Source of the DNA: Apostichopus japonicus
Taxonomy: Eukaryota; Echinodermata; Holothuroidea; Aspidochirotida; Stichopodidae
Reading direction: 5' to 3'
DNA length: 64,000 bases
Assembly (NCBI RefSeq): GCF_037975245.1
Contig: NC_092565.1
Coordinates: 15,095,499-15,159,498 of the forward strand
Below are positions 9,755 through 23,700 of the stretch, one piece after another. How positions within the stretch are numbered: position 1 is the stretch's first letter; each line of letters opens with the position of its first letter. Under the pieces are notes generated by a model. That model saw nothing but the letters and a program-made list of their open reading frames with translations. It searched no databases and was not told where the DNA came from. Position numbers and translations under genes: made by a program.

Positions 9755-12700
9755 GCTGAATCAACAGCTTCCACACCTTGTTCCGGTCAATTTGCATGGG
9801 AGACAATCATCCTTTTAGCCTGTGTCAAAGACTGCTATTTCTTAAAAGCATAATCCATTGTTTGCGTAGAGGCAGACGTGTCAAAATGGCCTAAACTGCT
9901 ATTGTTTTTAGAGCCTTGTCATTTAATATTTCTCTGTCGGGAGACAACAAAATGTGTCATTCTGAACATTGGCAGCACGGGCAGAGGAGTTTAAACTTAC
10001 AATGTTACTGGGTGAAATCCAAAAGCATTTAACCATACATTTCTTGAAGTAGTAGAAAGTGATGTTTCTGTTATGAACATTGGAAGAAAGAAGAGAAATC
10101 ACTGAACATCCCAGAAATATGTAAAATGCAGCAAGTGAACAAACCAAGATGGACATCAAAACTAACTATTGCAAATATTATCAACAATGTTTCATCCTGT
10201 AATGTTCTCCTGCCTTCATTGTCATCTAACAAAGATATATGGACAAACAAACACCAGGTAAGGGAACCCAGTAGTGCTGACTAAACACCAGAGCAGCTTT
10301 TGCCAGCAAAAACAAGTTTCCAAAGTGACAAGGCCTCATAATTCTGGCTATGTAGTGGCTAAATGTCAGTGGATTTGCCATTGGTTCATAGAAAAAAGAC
10401 ACTTGGACAGGCACAAACAATTTTCAGCATATTTGCCAGACATCTTTCTTTGAAATGTTGCAACTTTAGCAGCTGGTTGAGTTTTACACCTACAATTACA
10501 TTTGAATATTCCATAATTTCTGCATTTCTTGTATTATTATTGTTTTTCCTTTATTAGTTTCTTTGGTAGAAATGGAGCTACAATTGTGGTTGCTAATTAA
10601 TATGAAGTTTTATATATAATATTAGCTTTGCAGTCAGCAACAATTAAAACTGTCATCTTGAAAATATACAGAGACTTTGACACATCACCTTCTACTTGTT
10701 TATGATATCACATAGACAAACATACCCCCCCCCCCACCCCACCATTGTCTTCTGCCCAAGTATTTGCCTGCTACTTGTTGTGTACGACAAAGATCATGGT
10801 TGGGGATGCTTATCCTTTTAATACATGATAGTCATAACATAAGATAAGGGTCTTGTATTCATCATTTCTTCTGCTGACAGCCTCATAAAACAAAGTATGA
10901 CAAAGAAAGATGATTGATATGAAATTGTTTGTATTTGTTTTGTCTTTTTCATTTCTGTGAAGATGTAACAAATTTTTTTGATGAGATACATTTTATTTCT
11001 TCTTTTTTTAATTTTTGTACACAGTCGTGTGTATATAAAACTCTTTGGTCATAAATGTTTCAACTTAATATTTTTGTAATAATTTTGTTTTTTACTGATA
11101 CATAAATGATGCAATACAATACTGTTTACCTAAGCTATTCACAAAACATAAGTGTACCAATCCTATCTAAATTCTACAAAAAAAGTGAGAGTTTGAAAAA
11201 TTTGAAGAAAAAAAAATGATATTAATACTGAATCAAAAATAACAATACATCTGATCTGTTAAGGCACATGGTGGGGTACAGAAGGAGTTATGATCCTTGA
11301 GTCACATTTTCAAGGGCACTTATCTTTCTACATCCAATGGTGGACATGCTACTGTCAAAGTATTTGTAATATTATTAAGGCAAATGAAAATATATCATTA
11401 AATATCTTAAATCGTCAATTTCTCCATAAACACAAATAACAGAACTTGACGTAATTGTCTGCTTCATTGAAATTTGCTCAACATTAAAAATCTGGCAGCT
11501 GTACTATTTCATAAAGCAATTCTCAATATATCTGATCTTCTGATACATCCTCTTCCTGTCATTATAATTCTTGCCATGATTTTAACAAAACCACATATAC
11601 AAGAACTAAAACTTGTAAATGGTATAAAAAAAAGTAAGTTTCTTAAATGAAAGAAAACTGAAAGAAATTATTGGCTAGAACTGGATTCAAGCCACTGACC
11701 TCTAAAAATACAGGTCCTGTCTTATATTAATATACAGTGATATCCAGGACGATGCTGGTTGTAGTCCTTGCTAAACCGTTTCTAATATGCTTATACATAT
11801 ATTCCAACAAATGACACACTGGTTTACCATTAGACCATGGCTATTCTCATTCTTTCCCTTTCTCCCAAAAAATATCAGACTACGAGGGAGGAATGTACTT
11901 CAGTCTTTCATAAACACAAAGCTGTAAAAGTACACCGTCCCACTTTGCATCTTTATTAACAATGAAAAAAATTAATGAAACCCAACGATAATACAGCATT
12001 TTTGCATATAATGCCCATTGCAACTTGCATAACCTTATTTTTCAAATTCCCTTTTAGTGTCAACAATTTTTGAGATTTTTCTTTACATCAACAATTGCAG
12101 CAAATCTAACATAACAAAACCAAAAGTAGCAATAAAGGGGCAAGATTTCCATATTTCAAGTCAGCTTGAGTAAGGCCACCAATAAAGGACTTGTTTACCT
12201 ACAAATGATGTCATAATAGAGAATAACATGATAGCACAACCTTTTGTGATTTGGATCTTGAATTAAAGATTTGTAGTAGATTTCCAGAGGATCTTTTCTA
12301 ATAGTGGCAATACATAAATGGTATGAACATAGTATTAACAGCATAGAACCACTCCACTGCTTTCAGATTGATTGGTCACCATGGTGATATGTCAATTCCA
12401 TAATGGAATATAGCTCTCAAATGATTCCAGACTGGAAATTTGATTATGCATAATATGACTTGGAAGATGATATATCAAAAGAACAAAGTAAAAAAAACCT
12501 TATCCTCTGTCAACCAAAGCATTAATTTTTTTTTTGGTTTTTTTTAGGGGTGGGGGTAGCAGAGGCCATCTGGCATCTCCTTGCTGATGTTTTAGAAAAT
12601 AAGATGCAATTTTAAGTAACTTCCATTGAAATGAAACAAATGGCACCACAACCTTTTGCATTTAGCTCTTACAACACATTAAAATTGCACCATCAGATTT

Positions 12701-15700
12701 AGTTTAACTTATTACAAAATTTGTTGTCAGAATATTACTAAATATATATATATAAATATATATTACTAGTATAAGCATGTTGTGTATTCATCTGTATCAG
12801 AAATGGTACTGAAGGTAACTTCTAAATTTTGTCAGTCAAGTGTCCTCCAAAGTTAACTATTAATGGGAACAAACTTATCTAAATGCTTCAATGCTGTTCT
12901 AGCCTAGAAGTATACAGATTTTTACAAAGCTTGTGCCATTGAAGATAACAGGCAGGCAATGATAAAGGCTCAATTGAAATAAGTCTCACTGCAGCTGATC
13001 AATAAGGATGGAATATAACCATAATTTACAAAAATGAATTGAGGTTTTGATGATGTAAGTTTCTTCATATTTCTTGGGATTCTAATATCTGAAAGTTCCC
13101 TTCTCGGAAAGATCATCCTCTCCTCAACGGTTTCTTCAAATCGGTCTAACTGGCATGAAATGACCTTTTGAACTCTGAAATTAATAAGGCTCTGGCACAA
13201 ATGTGAAGTTCTCATACAGTATTATCTGATACATCAAAGTTTGATATTGTTTACAAAGTTTGAAAGTCTTGTCAATGACTTCTGATGACATTGAATCACC
13301 TCCATTAAAAGCAATACCGTTCATCTTTTCACTATGGAGCATCTACATATGACCCATAAGTTATCGATAACACCAAGATATCCTTGTTAAGATTTGCTTT
13401 TGCAAAGTTTTCAGACTTTGACCTCAAGTGACCTTTGACCACTATTAAAAGAGATTAGTTTCATCTACACTATTAATGAAAAAGTTGGATAATTAGAAGG
13501 CTATCTCCTTTTAAGATCTATCACTGAAGTATTCATTTCACAACATGTCACCTACAATTCAACTCCACAATATTGAAATATAGATACATGCAAGTCCAAT
13601 ACAAGCTTTTGACCATTAGCTGAGGCTTGCAATGTTAATAGGCCACAAAACATATAATGCAATAAATCTATCTTCTTGTAAGCACAGCTTATTTGGTACT
13701 AATTAGTGAAGAGACTGGAATAATTTATATGGAATGTAGGCATGGAAGCCACAAGATCACAGTTTAGAAGTTCAGACATGTACTGGAATGCTACTGGTGA
13801 TCAAAGAATGAAATATAACATCTCACAATCCACTTGTGGGAGAGAGTAAGAATTTCTATCAATTTCCAATCAAATATTATTTTCAGGCATTAATTTCTCA
13901 TGCATCATCCAACAGCTTGTATTAAACTGGTACAGTACCTTTACACAAAAATGTTGGAAATAAAGTCGAAAAAAAGAAGAAAAACAAAATAATGTAACTA
14001 AGTACAATTTCATTAATAAACAAGAATCTCTTAAAGTGATACACAAAATTCAAGCACAAAGAGGAAAGTAAACGTAACATGCTCCTGGAGTTGTCACTAT
14101 ATCTGTGGAAGCTCTATACGAACGTATTACAACAATAAAGTCTGCAGCAGTAAACAAACGACAATATTAACGAGCCAATTGTGACTGATATCAAACAAGT
14201 GAAGTCTTCACTGTGATTAATTCAAATAAAGTGTTTGCTTGGCAGACATCAATGACAAATCTAGAAAAAAGGCATTAGGGAAAGGCCAAAAGACATTCTC
14301 TTCCAAATCTCAATTCTCATTTTAGCCCTGAAAAGGCTGAAATATCACATTGTAAGGCTGTTATAAAGTATTGCCATCTACATTAAAAAGAGATGAAACA
14401 TGATAACTATGTACTAAGATCAATACAATGTGAACAATGTTATCTCTGTATGAGTATAATTGATTCAGAACGGCCACTTCACAGCATTGGTGTTCTGTTT
14501 GATCTCTTTCGCTGAAGACACCACTGGTCAGAAAATACCAATCAAATGATGTTACCAATCCCACTGTTGCCAGAGTAATGTTACTTTTGAGGCAGAAGAA
14601 TTGAACATATCAACCATGCCAATGACAAATATACAGTGCCAAGATTTAGCCGTTAACAACAGTAGTTTCAATACAGAACTGGTAACTGCAGTTGACAAGT
14701 ATGGCTGAGAGAGAGTCTTGTCAAAGACGGACATACACTAAAGCATTAAAGCATACACTACACTGTTCAGGTGATGCTGCAGTACTGTTTCAGGTGATGC
14801 ACAGCAACAAATTCAAAATGAAATATATGCTAGATACTACTCACTGCCATATGGTCATCTTTCTTAGCATTTACTTACATATTTCATTCTGTCAACGACT
14901 CTATTTCCACATTTCATAACATGCTTCAATCTTAATGCTAAATTTATTGCACTTTCCCTGACAAATATGGCTCAGCTCAATGTCAGACTACAAATCTTTC
15001 GGTCCTTCCTTTAACCACTTGCTTGGAAATATTTGAAACCATTGAAACACTCTTTAAGAAGATCTAAAGCAATGGCATTGGTAGCCAGGCTACCCCAACT
15101 CTTCCCTCGATTGAAAAGGAGGAATGTAAGCCTTAAACTTTCTAAAAGGCATACAAACAAGCACTGCAGGTTAGTTTAGAAATAACACTAGAGCTACAGT
15201 CGATGTACTATCTATCTGACAGATGGGATGACCTCGACTGATTCTTAAGGTGATTTTAAAGTGCCCATAAATAATATGTAGTAATTGGAAAATTGTCGGA
15301 TACAATTCATGGCTACTTACTGATCGAACACAGCATATGTATAAAAGCAGTTCATGAAATAATTCACTGGCTATCAAATATAGTAACCGTACCTTGTTGA
15401 CAAACATCTCAGGACTGAGCAACTGTCTATCGGCAGGATTTTATTCAAGGAACTGACCAGACGACCCTTCTTAACTTATTCATTACAAAGCAAACAATTC
15501 TACCAAGTGAACAATGTGAAAATCACTGAACTGCAATGAACACAGCTTCTTTATGGGCAATAAATAATGCAACCACCAAACAGTTTGTTAACCAGAGTGA
15601 AGACCCCTCCCCCAGTGGTTACTTGCCGTGACAGTATATATGCAGAACAAGCTTTCAAATAGTTTACTGATTCTGGTATATTCTATATATATTTATATAT

Positions 15701-16275
15701 GTCTGGCAGAATGTTATATCAGGGAACTGCTACTTGCTATTAACTAAGTCTTCATAAATTCTTCTAAATCATCTTTAAGTGAAGGATTATAAGCACAAAA
15801 CTGTCAACAAGATCATTATCAGTGACCCAATGGCTCTAAATGACCCAGTTGGCTCCCTAGAGATCATAGCAGTTTTGTAGCTGCTAAACATGAGTGGATA
15901 GAATTCTGTTTGACTCTTGCTGGAACTTTGTGATTTTATTTCAACTTGAGAATGATAAAGCAGTTTTACTGTATCATCGTTTTACTGTATCTTTTTATAC
16001 GCAAAGCGCAAATAACACCAATTAAATGTAGGAAATACACTCGACTAGTAGAAGAGGCTTACTGCTCTCATGGTTTAGATGGTGTGCAGGAGCTGGTAAA
16101 TGTTAGAACTTGGTTGTGTCATGTATCAACCCAACACTGCTAACTTACGTGATTTCATATCAATGCTTAAAAACATGTTTATCTGATAGAATTATGTCAT
16201 CTCTTCATCAATGTGATCGAATCCACACAGCACATTCTACAAATCTAGTCACAGGTCAGGTGTACCTGCAACATT
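9755..16275. other. convergent intergenic region and 3' UTRs
   Basis: No supported exon. It must contain the 3' UTR of the CCDC172-like gene from the left and of ARID5B from the right (both genes point inward). On the minus strand, AATAAA-type signals lie near 15937 and 15443, within 1 kb of the ARID5B stop. Candidate plus-strand signals are ATTAAA near 10647 and AATAAA near 12131. None can be assigned with confidence. A C-run lies at 10727-10735 and a short TATATA run at 12741-12752. Confidence 0.5.
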
Positions 16276-17778
16276 TCAACTTGCGGGTTGTTTGTCTGGA
16301 ACCACAGGTGGCACGGGAGTTCTGTATATTGGTGAAGCGAAGGCTAACGGGCTAGGCATAATGACACCTCTAGGAAGCATGGTTTCGTGGCCCATTGCTA
16401 AACTTGTGGGAACTGTGGACCCAAGAAGTGGCGAGTGAGGTGGTAACAGTGGTGTCTGTGGAAAAAATCCTGTAGGTGTCTGGACCATAGCTGGAAAGCC
16501 AGGACGAAAGAGTCCTGGCATGAATGGGAATGGAGTAATGCCTCTCGTGGTCGCCATAAATCCTGGGTACATAAAAGGATACATCCCCTTCATGTCTGGC
16601 GAGCCACTAGTATCGGGAGTACTGGATCTTTCTCGTTTAACTTTGGGTTCCCTCGAACTGGATGGTCTCTCTGAATTGATCACCCCTTGGGTGATGGACC
16701 CTCGGGGCTGTGGGGTCATTTTCACTCGTTTCGCCGGGCTGTGCACCTCTCTCGTCCGAAGATGTTCTTCACCTGGCCTCGTACTGGGAATACGCACTGA
16801 ACTCTTAACTCTTCTTATTGCTGCTTGGCTGGGTTGCATATTTATGTTATGTTGTTCTACCATGTGACTGGGCAGAGGCCTAGGTTTATTGAAGCCATTT
16901 AATTGTGCATCCATACTAGCCATTGCAGAGATTTCATGTTTGTTGAAGTGTTGGAATTCTTTCTTGATTTCCGGCTTTCTCTTCTTTGGCAGACTGAGAT
17001 CGCACGGCTCGTCCTGTTCGGCCGCCCCGGACGCAATGAGGCTGGAAGGCTGTATCACTGGCACCTGATGGGCTTTCTTAGGCTTAGAATGAGTCACTTT
17101 ATCTGGTGAACTACCTGAGGGATAACGGACGCTTCCGCTGCCCTGTGCTGCTGGTAAGTCATGTTGGAAGGACATCAGAGGCATGTTAGCCCGCATCATC
17201 ATATGGTAAGGCACAAATGGGCGGATAAAAGGCACTCCTGATGGAAAGACAAATGGTCGGGGAAATTTATTCAGTTGTAAGTCCGAAGCTGTTTTAGCAG
17301 CCTTTATAGACTCAGAATTATTCTGCATCTCCTGGGCGAGCTTCCTTAGGATGAGATCGCTAGGCTGCACTGCCTGGTGATACGGAGATCTACGGTCACC
17401 TTTGCCTGGCAAATTTTCCTGAGACTGTTGTGTATGCTGAATAACTGAGGGTCTACTGGCCATGGATGGAGAAGAGGATTTTTCGGGTGTCCTCTCCGAG
17501 GGGGATTCCCTATTATGCAAGGTCAGATCGTTGCCGTTCTCGGGTTCCATCTCGACTTTGCGGATCAGACCTTTGGCACGGACTTGGTGCTTGCTATTGA
17601 GCTTGTGTCTCAGGTCGTTTGGATGTAGGAGTTGATTTTCATGTAACATGGATACTGCTAGGGAGTTGAGCATGCCTTTTGTTCTTTCAATGTTAAAGTT
17701 GGCATCGACAGTGTGCCCAGGTAAACTTGATGGCTGAACAGTGGATAAATCCTGCGTGGGAAGATGGAGACAAACATT
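16276..17778 (-). CDS. ARID5B: ARID5B exon 10, disordered C-terminal region
   Basis: Acceptor TTTTTCAACATCAG at 17779-17780. Encodes 500 residues and ends in TGA. Largely Pro/Ser-rich and disordered. Conserved islands with vertebrate ARID5B are SRPSVIQH (565-572) and DEPCDLSLPKKRK (713-725); the latter is a PxDLS CtBP-binding type motif followed by a basic nuclear-localisation type run. IKKE (728-731) and VKRE fit the sumoylation consensus. Hydrophobic Pro-Phe blocks (FPSGVPFIRPFVPYH; YPFMYPGFM, PGLFRPGFP) recur. The frame is open for 23 more codons upstream of the acceptor; these are intron. Confidence 0.95.
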   Translation of the reverse strand, partial: NVCLHLPTQDLSTVQPSSLPGHTVDANFNIERTKGMLNSLAVSMLHENQLLHPNDLRHKLNSKHQVRAKGLIRKVEMEPENGNDLTLHNRESPSERTPEKSSSPSMASRPSVIQHTQQSQENLPGKGDRRSPYHQAVQPSDLILRKLAQEMQNNSESIKAAKTASDLQLNKFPRPFVFPSGVPFIRPFVPYHMMMRANMPLMSFQHDLPAAQGSGSVRYPSGSSPDKVTHSKPKKAHQVPVIQPSSLIASGAAEQDEPCDLSLPKKRKPEIKKEFQHFNKHEISAMASMDAQLNGFNKPRPLPSHMVEQHNINMQPSQAAIRRVKSSVRIPSTRPGEEHLRTREVHSPAKRVKMTPQPRGSITQGVINSERPSSSREPKVKRERSSTPDTSGSPDMKGMYPFMYPGFMATTRGITPFPFMPGLFRPGFPAMVQTPTGFFPQTPLLPPHSPLLGSTVPTSLAMGHETMLPRGVIMPSPLAFASPIYRTPVPPVVPDKQPAS

Positions 17779-20700
17779 CTGATGTTGAAAAATATTACAT
17801 TGTTTTTCAAAGGCAGAATCAAGTGAAAAAAAGAAATATAAATTCACATCCCATCAATGCATAGTACAAACCTCCAACCACATGTATTTCAAAAGCACCA
17901 AAGTTGCATGTATTCACATCCCGCTGGTACAACGTATATACCTCCAACCACATGTATTTCAAAAGCACCAAAGTTGCATGTATTCACATCCCGCTGGTAC
18001 AACGTATATACCTCCAACCACATGTGCCTATACAGCAGACACAATCAATATACTGGATTGAGGATTCACAGAATAATTACTGACAAGTAATTGACAATTC
18101 AACAATTGGAAATAGGAACCAGTTTGATGTTTCATTGATGTATAAAACTCACCACTTGAAAGTTACTCAACATGCAAAATAACCCAGGGACAAGAAAATC
18201 ACTTGCTAGCAGTTAAAAGCTTGGCAATACAAAATAAGAACCAATGTAATGAATCACGAATGCACAAAACCTCACCATACCGAGGTAACTCACATTATGT
18301 TATACCTCACTGACACAAATGACTCACTGACACAAAAGGAAAAACTCACAATAAAAAATAAAACTCATCAATACAAAATGAACTCATCAATACAAAATAA
18401 AACTCTTCAATAAAAAAAAATAAACAAAATAAGACCAACTACCGTGACTCTCCCATGCACAATATCTCACCATACACAACCTACTGACACAAAGCGATTC
18501 ACAAACAGAAAATAACACACCATAGGTAATAAAAAACTCACTACGAAGAAAATAGTTCACCGAAACAACACCAGTCACTGACAGAAAAAAACACTTCATC
18601 GACACAGAATACCTCTCCGATACAAATATGACCCAATACAACAATGACCCACCGATGCAAAACCAAGTCACCATAGTAACTCAGCGACACAAACTGAGGT
18701 ATCGCAGACATATAATAAGTATCACTAACAGTATAAGTAGACTGATGAACAAAGACAGTAGACTGTCAGTAGACTGACAGTAGACTGATGAACAAAGACA
18801 ACTCACCGTCACAAGATGAAGACCATTCTGTTGTTGTTCTTCTCTCAACTTCTTCAACTGCTTCAGTTCTTCTAAATGTTCTCTGACTTTCTTAACCTTC
18901 TTCCTAGGTCTGGGCATCTTCTCCTCTTGTTTGCTCTCATTTTGAATTTCTTTGCCCTTAGTTTTCTTTCTCTTTTTCAGTTTCGGTTTGCTGGTTTTAC
19001 CCGTTTCATTATTGTTGACATGGTTGGCATACGGTTGGATATACCTGTAAGTTAAAGAGAATTATAGTTTATATCTTATATATATATAGTATTATAGTTT
19101 GACATTTAGAACTGTTGTTGAATAACCAGACTGTTAGAGTATCAATTCTTTATTTGGCTGGCAAGAGTAATTAATTAAATTATAAACTGATAACTGAGAT
19201 ACAGCTCTTTCCCTATTGAGTATTTTGATGTCATTTAAAGTGGCAGATGCAACTAGTCCCCTGATGAAGACCTGATGATACAAGCAAAGCAAGGGACTCT
19301 CCTAAAAGAGACTGAAATTGTTTCTTTCATATTGATACTCCATGTGCACCCCATCGATACCCACATACTCCCCTATAGACACATTTTTCATATCTAAACT
19401 CCGTGTGCACTGCCTACTGTATACACCAATGTTTCATATCTTTACTCCCTTGGACACCCACTGTACACCCATGTTTCTTCTGTACTCCCCTGTACAACCC
19501 CTGTAGACCGATGTTTCATATCCTTACTCCCCTGGATACCCTCTCTACACCCATGTTTCATACCTATACTCCCCTGAACACCCATGTTTCTTCTATACTT
19601 CCCTGTACACCCCCTGTACACCAATGTTTCATATCTTTACTCCCCTGGATACCCTCTCTACACCCATGTTTCATATCTAGTCTCCCCTGTACACCAATGT
19701 CTCATATCTTTACTCCTCTGTACACCTCCTCTACACCCATGGTTCATATATAGCCTCCCCTGTACACCCCCTGTACACCCCTGTACGTCCCCTTGTACAC
19801 CAATGTCTCATATCTTTACTCCTCTGTACACCTCCTCTACACCAATGTTTTGTATAAAAGGCTTAGACTTATTTCCAGATGATTGTTTTGGCCCTCTCAA
19901 GATTTAACCACTTCTGTAATAGTGGTAAAACTAACCTAGCCATCTATTTTCTGATTTTGCATGTGTGATTGTGACCGAGGCTACAAAAGCTGCTGTCAGC
20001 TGTGACATCAACTGACACAGGCCCTCTGCTCTCAGTTGAGGAACGAGATATTTACAGAACAAGTTGTTGCACAGATGAATTATTAAATACTGAAATTTAG
20101 TCATTTGTTTTCAAACAGTGATGCATTACAAAATAATCCCTGATGTAACAAACACTTTTGAAAAGGAAAATGATTACATAAACTTGCAAATTACGACACA
20201 ACTATTAGTAAGGCTTCTTTCTGTGTGTGTGTGTTTTATCTGGGCAGCAGAAAGACACAGAGCCAGATGACAGGAGGTGCAAGCGCTCTAAGATATTGAA
20301 TGTTAAGTCATTTTAGCTTTCATAAATCCCATCAACAAGCTTTAAAACTGTCAAGATTGTGGAGTTGAACTAACAACTTCCACTTATATTGACTGTATTT
20401 TAAAGAAAATATGAGTATTTATTACAAGTTTGACATTTTCCTGTAACAACAATTCTTCTTCCTGCTACAAAAGTTTAAAGCTTCAAAACTTTAATTTTCT
20501 GTGCATTCGTTGCAAGGCCATGTTCAGCTATATTTGCCCAGCAATAAATCACTGCTTTAGGTCAATGTAACCCAAGGAAAGAAATCAGAATACTTGACTA
20601 ATGAGCAAACTTGAGATATTAAAACAACACCCTTCACCCCCCCCCCCCCCCCACCTCCTCATTGTAGTTTATCTTCCTATACTGAATCTAAAATGGTAAA

Positions 20701-23700
20701 CCTCTCTAGCCCATTCTACTTAGCTGAATAAAAGTTACCTTTCATAATGCCTTCTGGTGCAGGTTGCTGCACTAGTGCAGCCAGGGTTCCCACCCAGCTC
20801 AATGTAGACTTTCTTCCAGAGTCGCTGTGAGGTGATATTATCATAACCACCATAATCCTCAGTTGTTTTGAAGAAATGGAACAGGTTGACTAAAACAAGA
20901 AAAAGATGGTTTATTGATAAACAATAACTGAGCAAAGATGCCTCCCTTTCATTTAGTTAGGTAGATTGCATCCAAATGTTGAGAGGAGGCAAGTAAAAGA
21001 AGGTGAAGTCAATATTCAGGCAGTGTGCATATCTGTAATGTTATATAGTAAACACTGTATGCATGTGGTAGCTAAATGAAATAAGGAACCGCAACACAGT
21101 ATGCATGTGGTAGCTACATGGAATTAGGAACCTCAACACAGAATGCATGGTGGTAGCTACATGGAATTAGGAACCCAAAACACGGTATGCATGTGGTAGC
21201 TAAATGAAATTAGGAACCGCAACACAGTATGTATGTGGTTGCTAAATGAAATTAGGAACCGCAACAAAGTATGCATGTGGTAGCTAAATGAAATTAGGAA
21301 CCTCAACATGGTATACATGTGGTAGCTACGTGTAAACCCTGTAAATACTAACAATAGGTACAGAATCCTCCTTATTTCACCAATGTTTATGCTGACCTAG
21401 CTCCAACTTTTCACACAGGAACACTGTAAGTATACATGCCAACACACATTCCTCAACAATCTAATCAATTCCTGATGTAACTTACTTTGTTTGAATCCTA
21501 GACAGGGAAGCCTTTCGATGGGAGTACTCCTGTCTTGCATAAACTTGTAAAGTTTCTCCAGAAACTCTGCTTCTTCTTTACTTTCAGCTTTCTTTCTCTG
21601 AAGTCCCAGCTTGGTCCGTTTTCTCCTGGTCCTTCTCAGTGGCTGTAACTCTTTTTCTTTCTTCACAGTTGCCTTCGATGAAAGACAATAAACACAGAGT
21701 TTAGTTTGAGATTATCAATTGGAGCTTATTGCAGATATTCAGCTAACTAAACAACTCTTGCTTGTACTGTAAGTACCTGGCCACACACTGCTAAATGTTG
21801 CTCAATATTGAATAGTACTAGCTTTGCATACATAAGACATAAGCAAGAGCCCAATGGGCACTATGGTTCCTTGCTTAGTGGAATATAAAAGTGTTGCATG
21901 TCATCACCTAATATCATAGTTGATAAAATGAATGCATAGAATCAACTTCACACAAACGGGCAGGTTCCAAAGTGTCACGCCCATAAAAATATTCAGGCCC
22001 ACATGTACCAACAATTGTATTCCAAGTTTGGATCCAATCCGATTTAAGGTTGTGGAGGGTTATTGCAATTTTTATTTTCGGCCCCTCTCCCAAAAACTTG
22101 GGCTCGATAAAATTTTGCACCAAAAATAGTTGGCCCCAAAAAACTGGCTCATACATATATTTGTTCTCCAAAATATGAACCCAAAATATGTGGGCCCAAA
22201 TGGTCCCAGAATATTGGGCCCCACAAATTTGGGCCCAAAGAATGTGTCCCAAAATGCATTTGAGGTCAGCCCACCTGGCACAAAACTGGGCCTGGAAATT
22301 TTGGGCCCACTGCAGATGGTCCCAGTTATTAACCAACAACTGTATACCAACTTTGGTTACAATCCCACTTAAGGTTGCAGAGTTATTGCAATGTAAAACG
22401 TTTATGTTTGACCCCATAACTCATTAATATTCATAAGGTCAGTGCCAAAAACGATAGGGCACTGTCTCACTATCATACATCTACACAGCAAGTGTCACAG
22501 ACGCAAACATGCACATGCACACACGCCAACCTGACTGTATAGGTTCCTTTGCCTCCAGCAAGAAACCAAAATGTAGGTCAAAACTTGGAGGGACAAACCT
22601 CAATTGGTTACCCTCCTAGTGACAAAAACAATAAGCAATTTCAGACACATCTAAGCAATTTCAAAGCTTGATGTAATAGCCAAACCAAAGGGAGTATTGC
22701 ATGATACCTTGGAAGCCATAAACATGTCATTAAGCCACCTTGTTCTGGGGATTGCCATGGAAACGTATAAGGCACAGTAATTGTTTTGAAATAATCTGAT
22801 GGTAAACATAGTGAACAGTTGTCTGTGTAGATTCATTTCAATCACCAAGATTACTAATAAATTTAGTCTTCAATGATCAATTCATAGAAATTCCATGAAA
22901 CAGTCAAAGATCGATAACTTGAAATGCATTTATTTATTGCAAGCAAAACCGGTAACATTAAAGGTTGTCAGTATTGGCCCAAAATATGCTAGAAAGTCAA
23001 ATATTGGTCAGTCATGCTCACACTTCCACAAGCATTTTACTGCCATCCTCAAAATGTGTTTCCTCACAAAGACATTTGTCTCTAATTTAAGACTTCATCA
23101 ATGTCTGGAAGTGTACATGGAGATATAGAACCACCAGCAAAGTGCTTTTGAAAACTTCTAGCAATTTTTGGAATGCTAACAATCGGGGGCCGATACTTTC
23201 ACTCACAAACACCACATCAGCCTGCTTTAATACTACAGACATGGAAACTAAGTTGACTATGAAGGTGTAAATCACAGCAGTGTGTTACTTACTTTTCATG
23301 TCCATAAGCTAGCAATCATTTCACAAGTTTGCGAAGATCCATGGGTTTTGTGTCTGAATCACCTTTTTTTTTATTGATTAATTTGATCATTCCTTCAACG
23401 TTGACTTCACATATGTCTTTTGCCATAAACAATTTCATAAACATATCTTCCTACACATTTAGATATTTTGTTACTTGATATAGTGTAGTTGTTTATGTTT
23501 AAATGAGACATTAATGCATTGAGCCAAACCATTGGAAAGCATGGTTTGGCTTAAAGGGTGTGAAGACTCGCGCAAAAAGAAACGTCTAATGCCGGTAATT
23601 CGGAAAATACACACACAGCTTGCTACCGTCGGTAATTAGACACTAGTGTACAGTCAATACATACAGCTGTGGTCAATACCCACAGCACAGTATACAAACG

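Noticed and set aside
16520-16867. Plus-strand frame opposite ARID5B exon 10
   Set aside because: Antisense shadow of the real C-terminal exon.
19403-19907. Thr/Pro/His-rich frames on both strands
   Set aside because: They come from the C-rich minisatellite in an ARID5B intron and have no splice sites or conserved content.
22130-22427. Overlapping frames rich in GPK/WAP motifs on both strands
   Set aside because: They are created by the GGGCCCAAA-type repeat.
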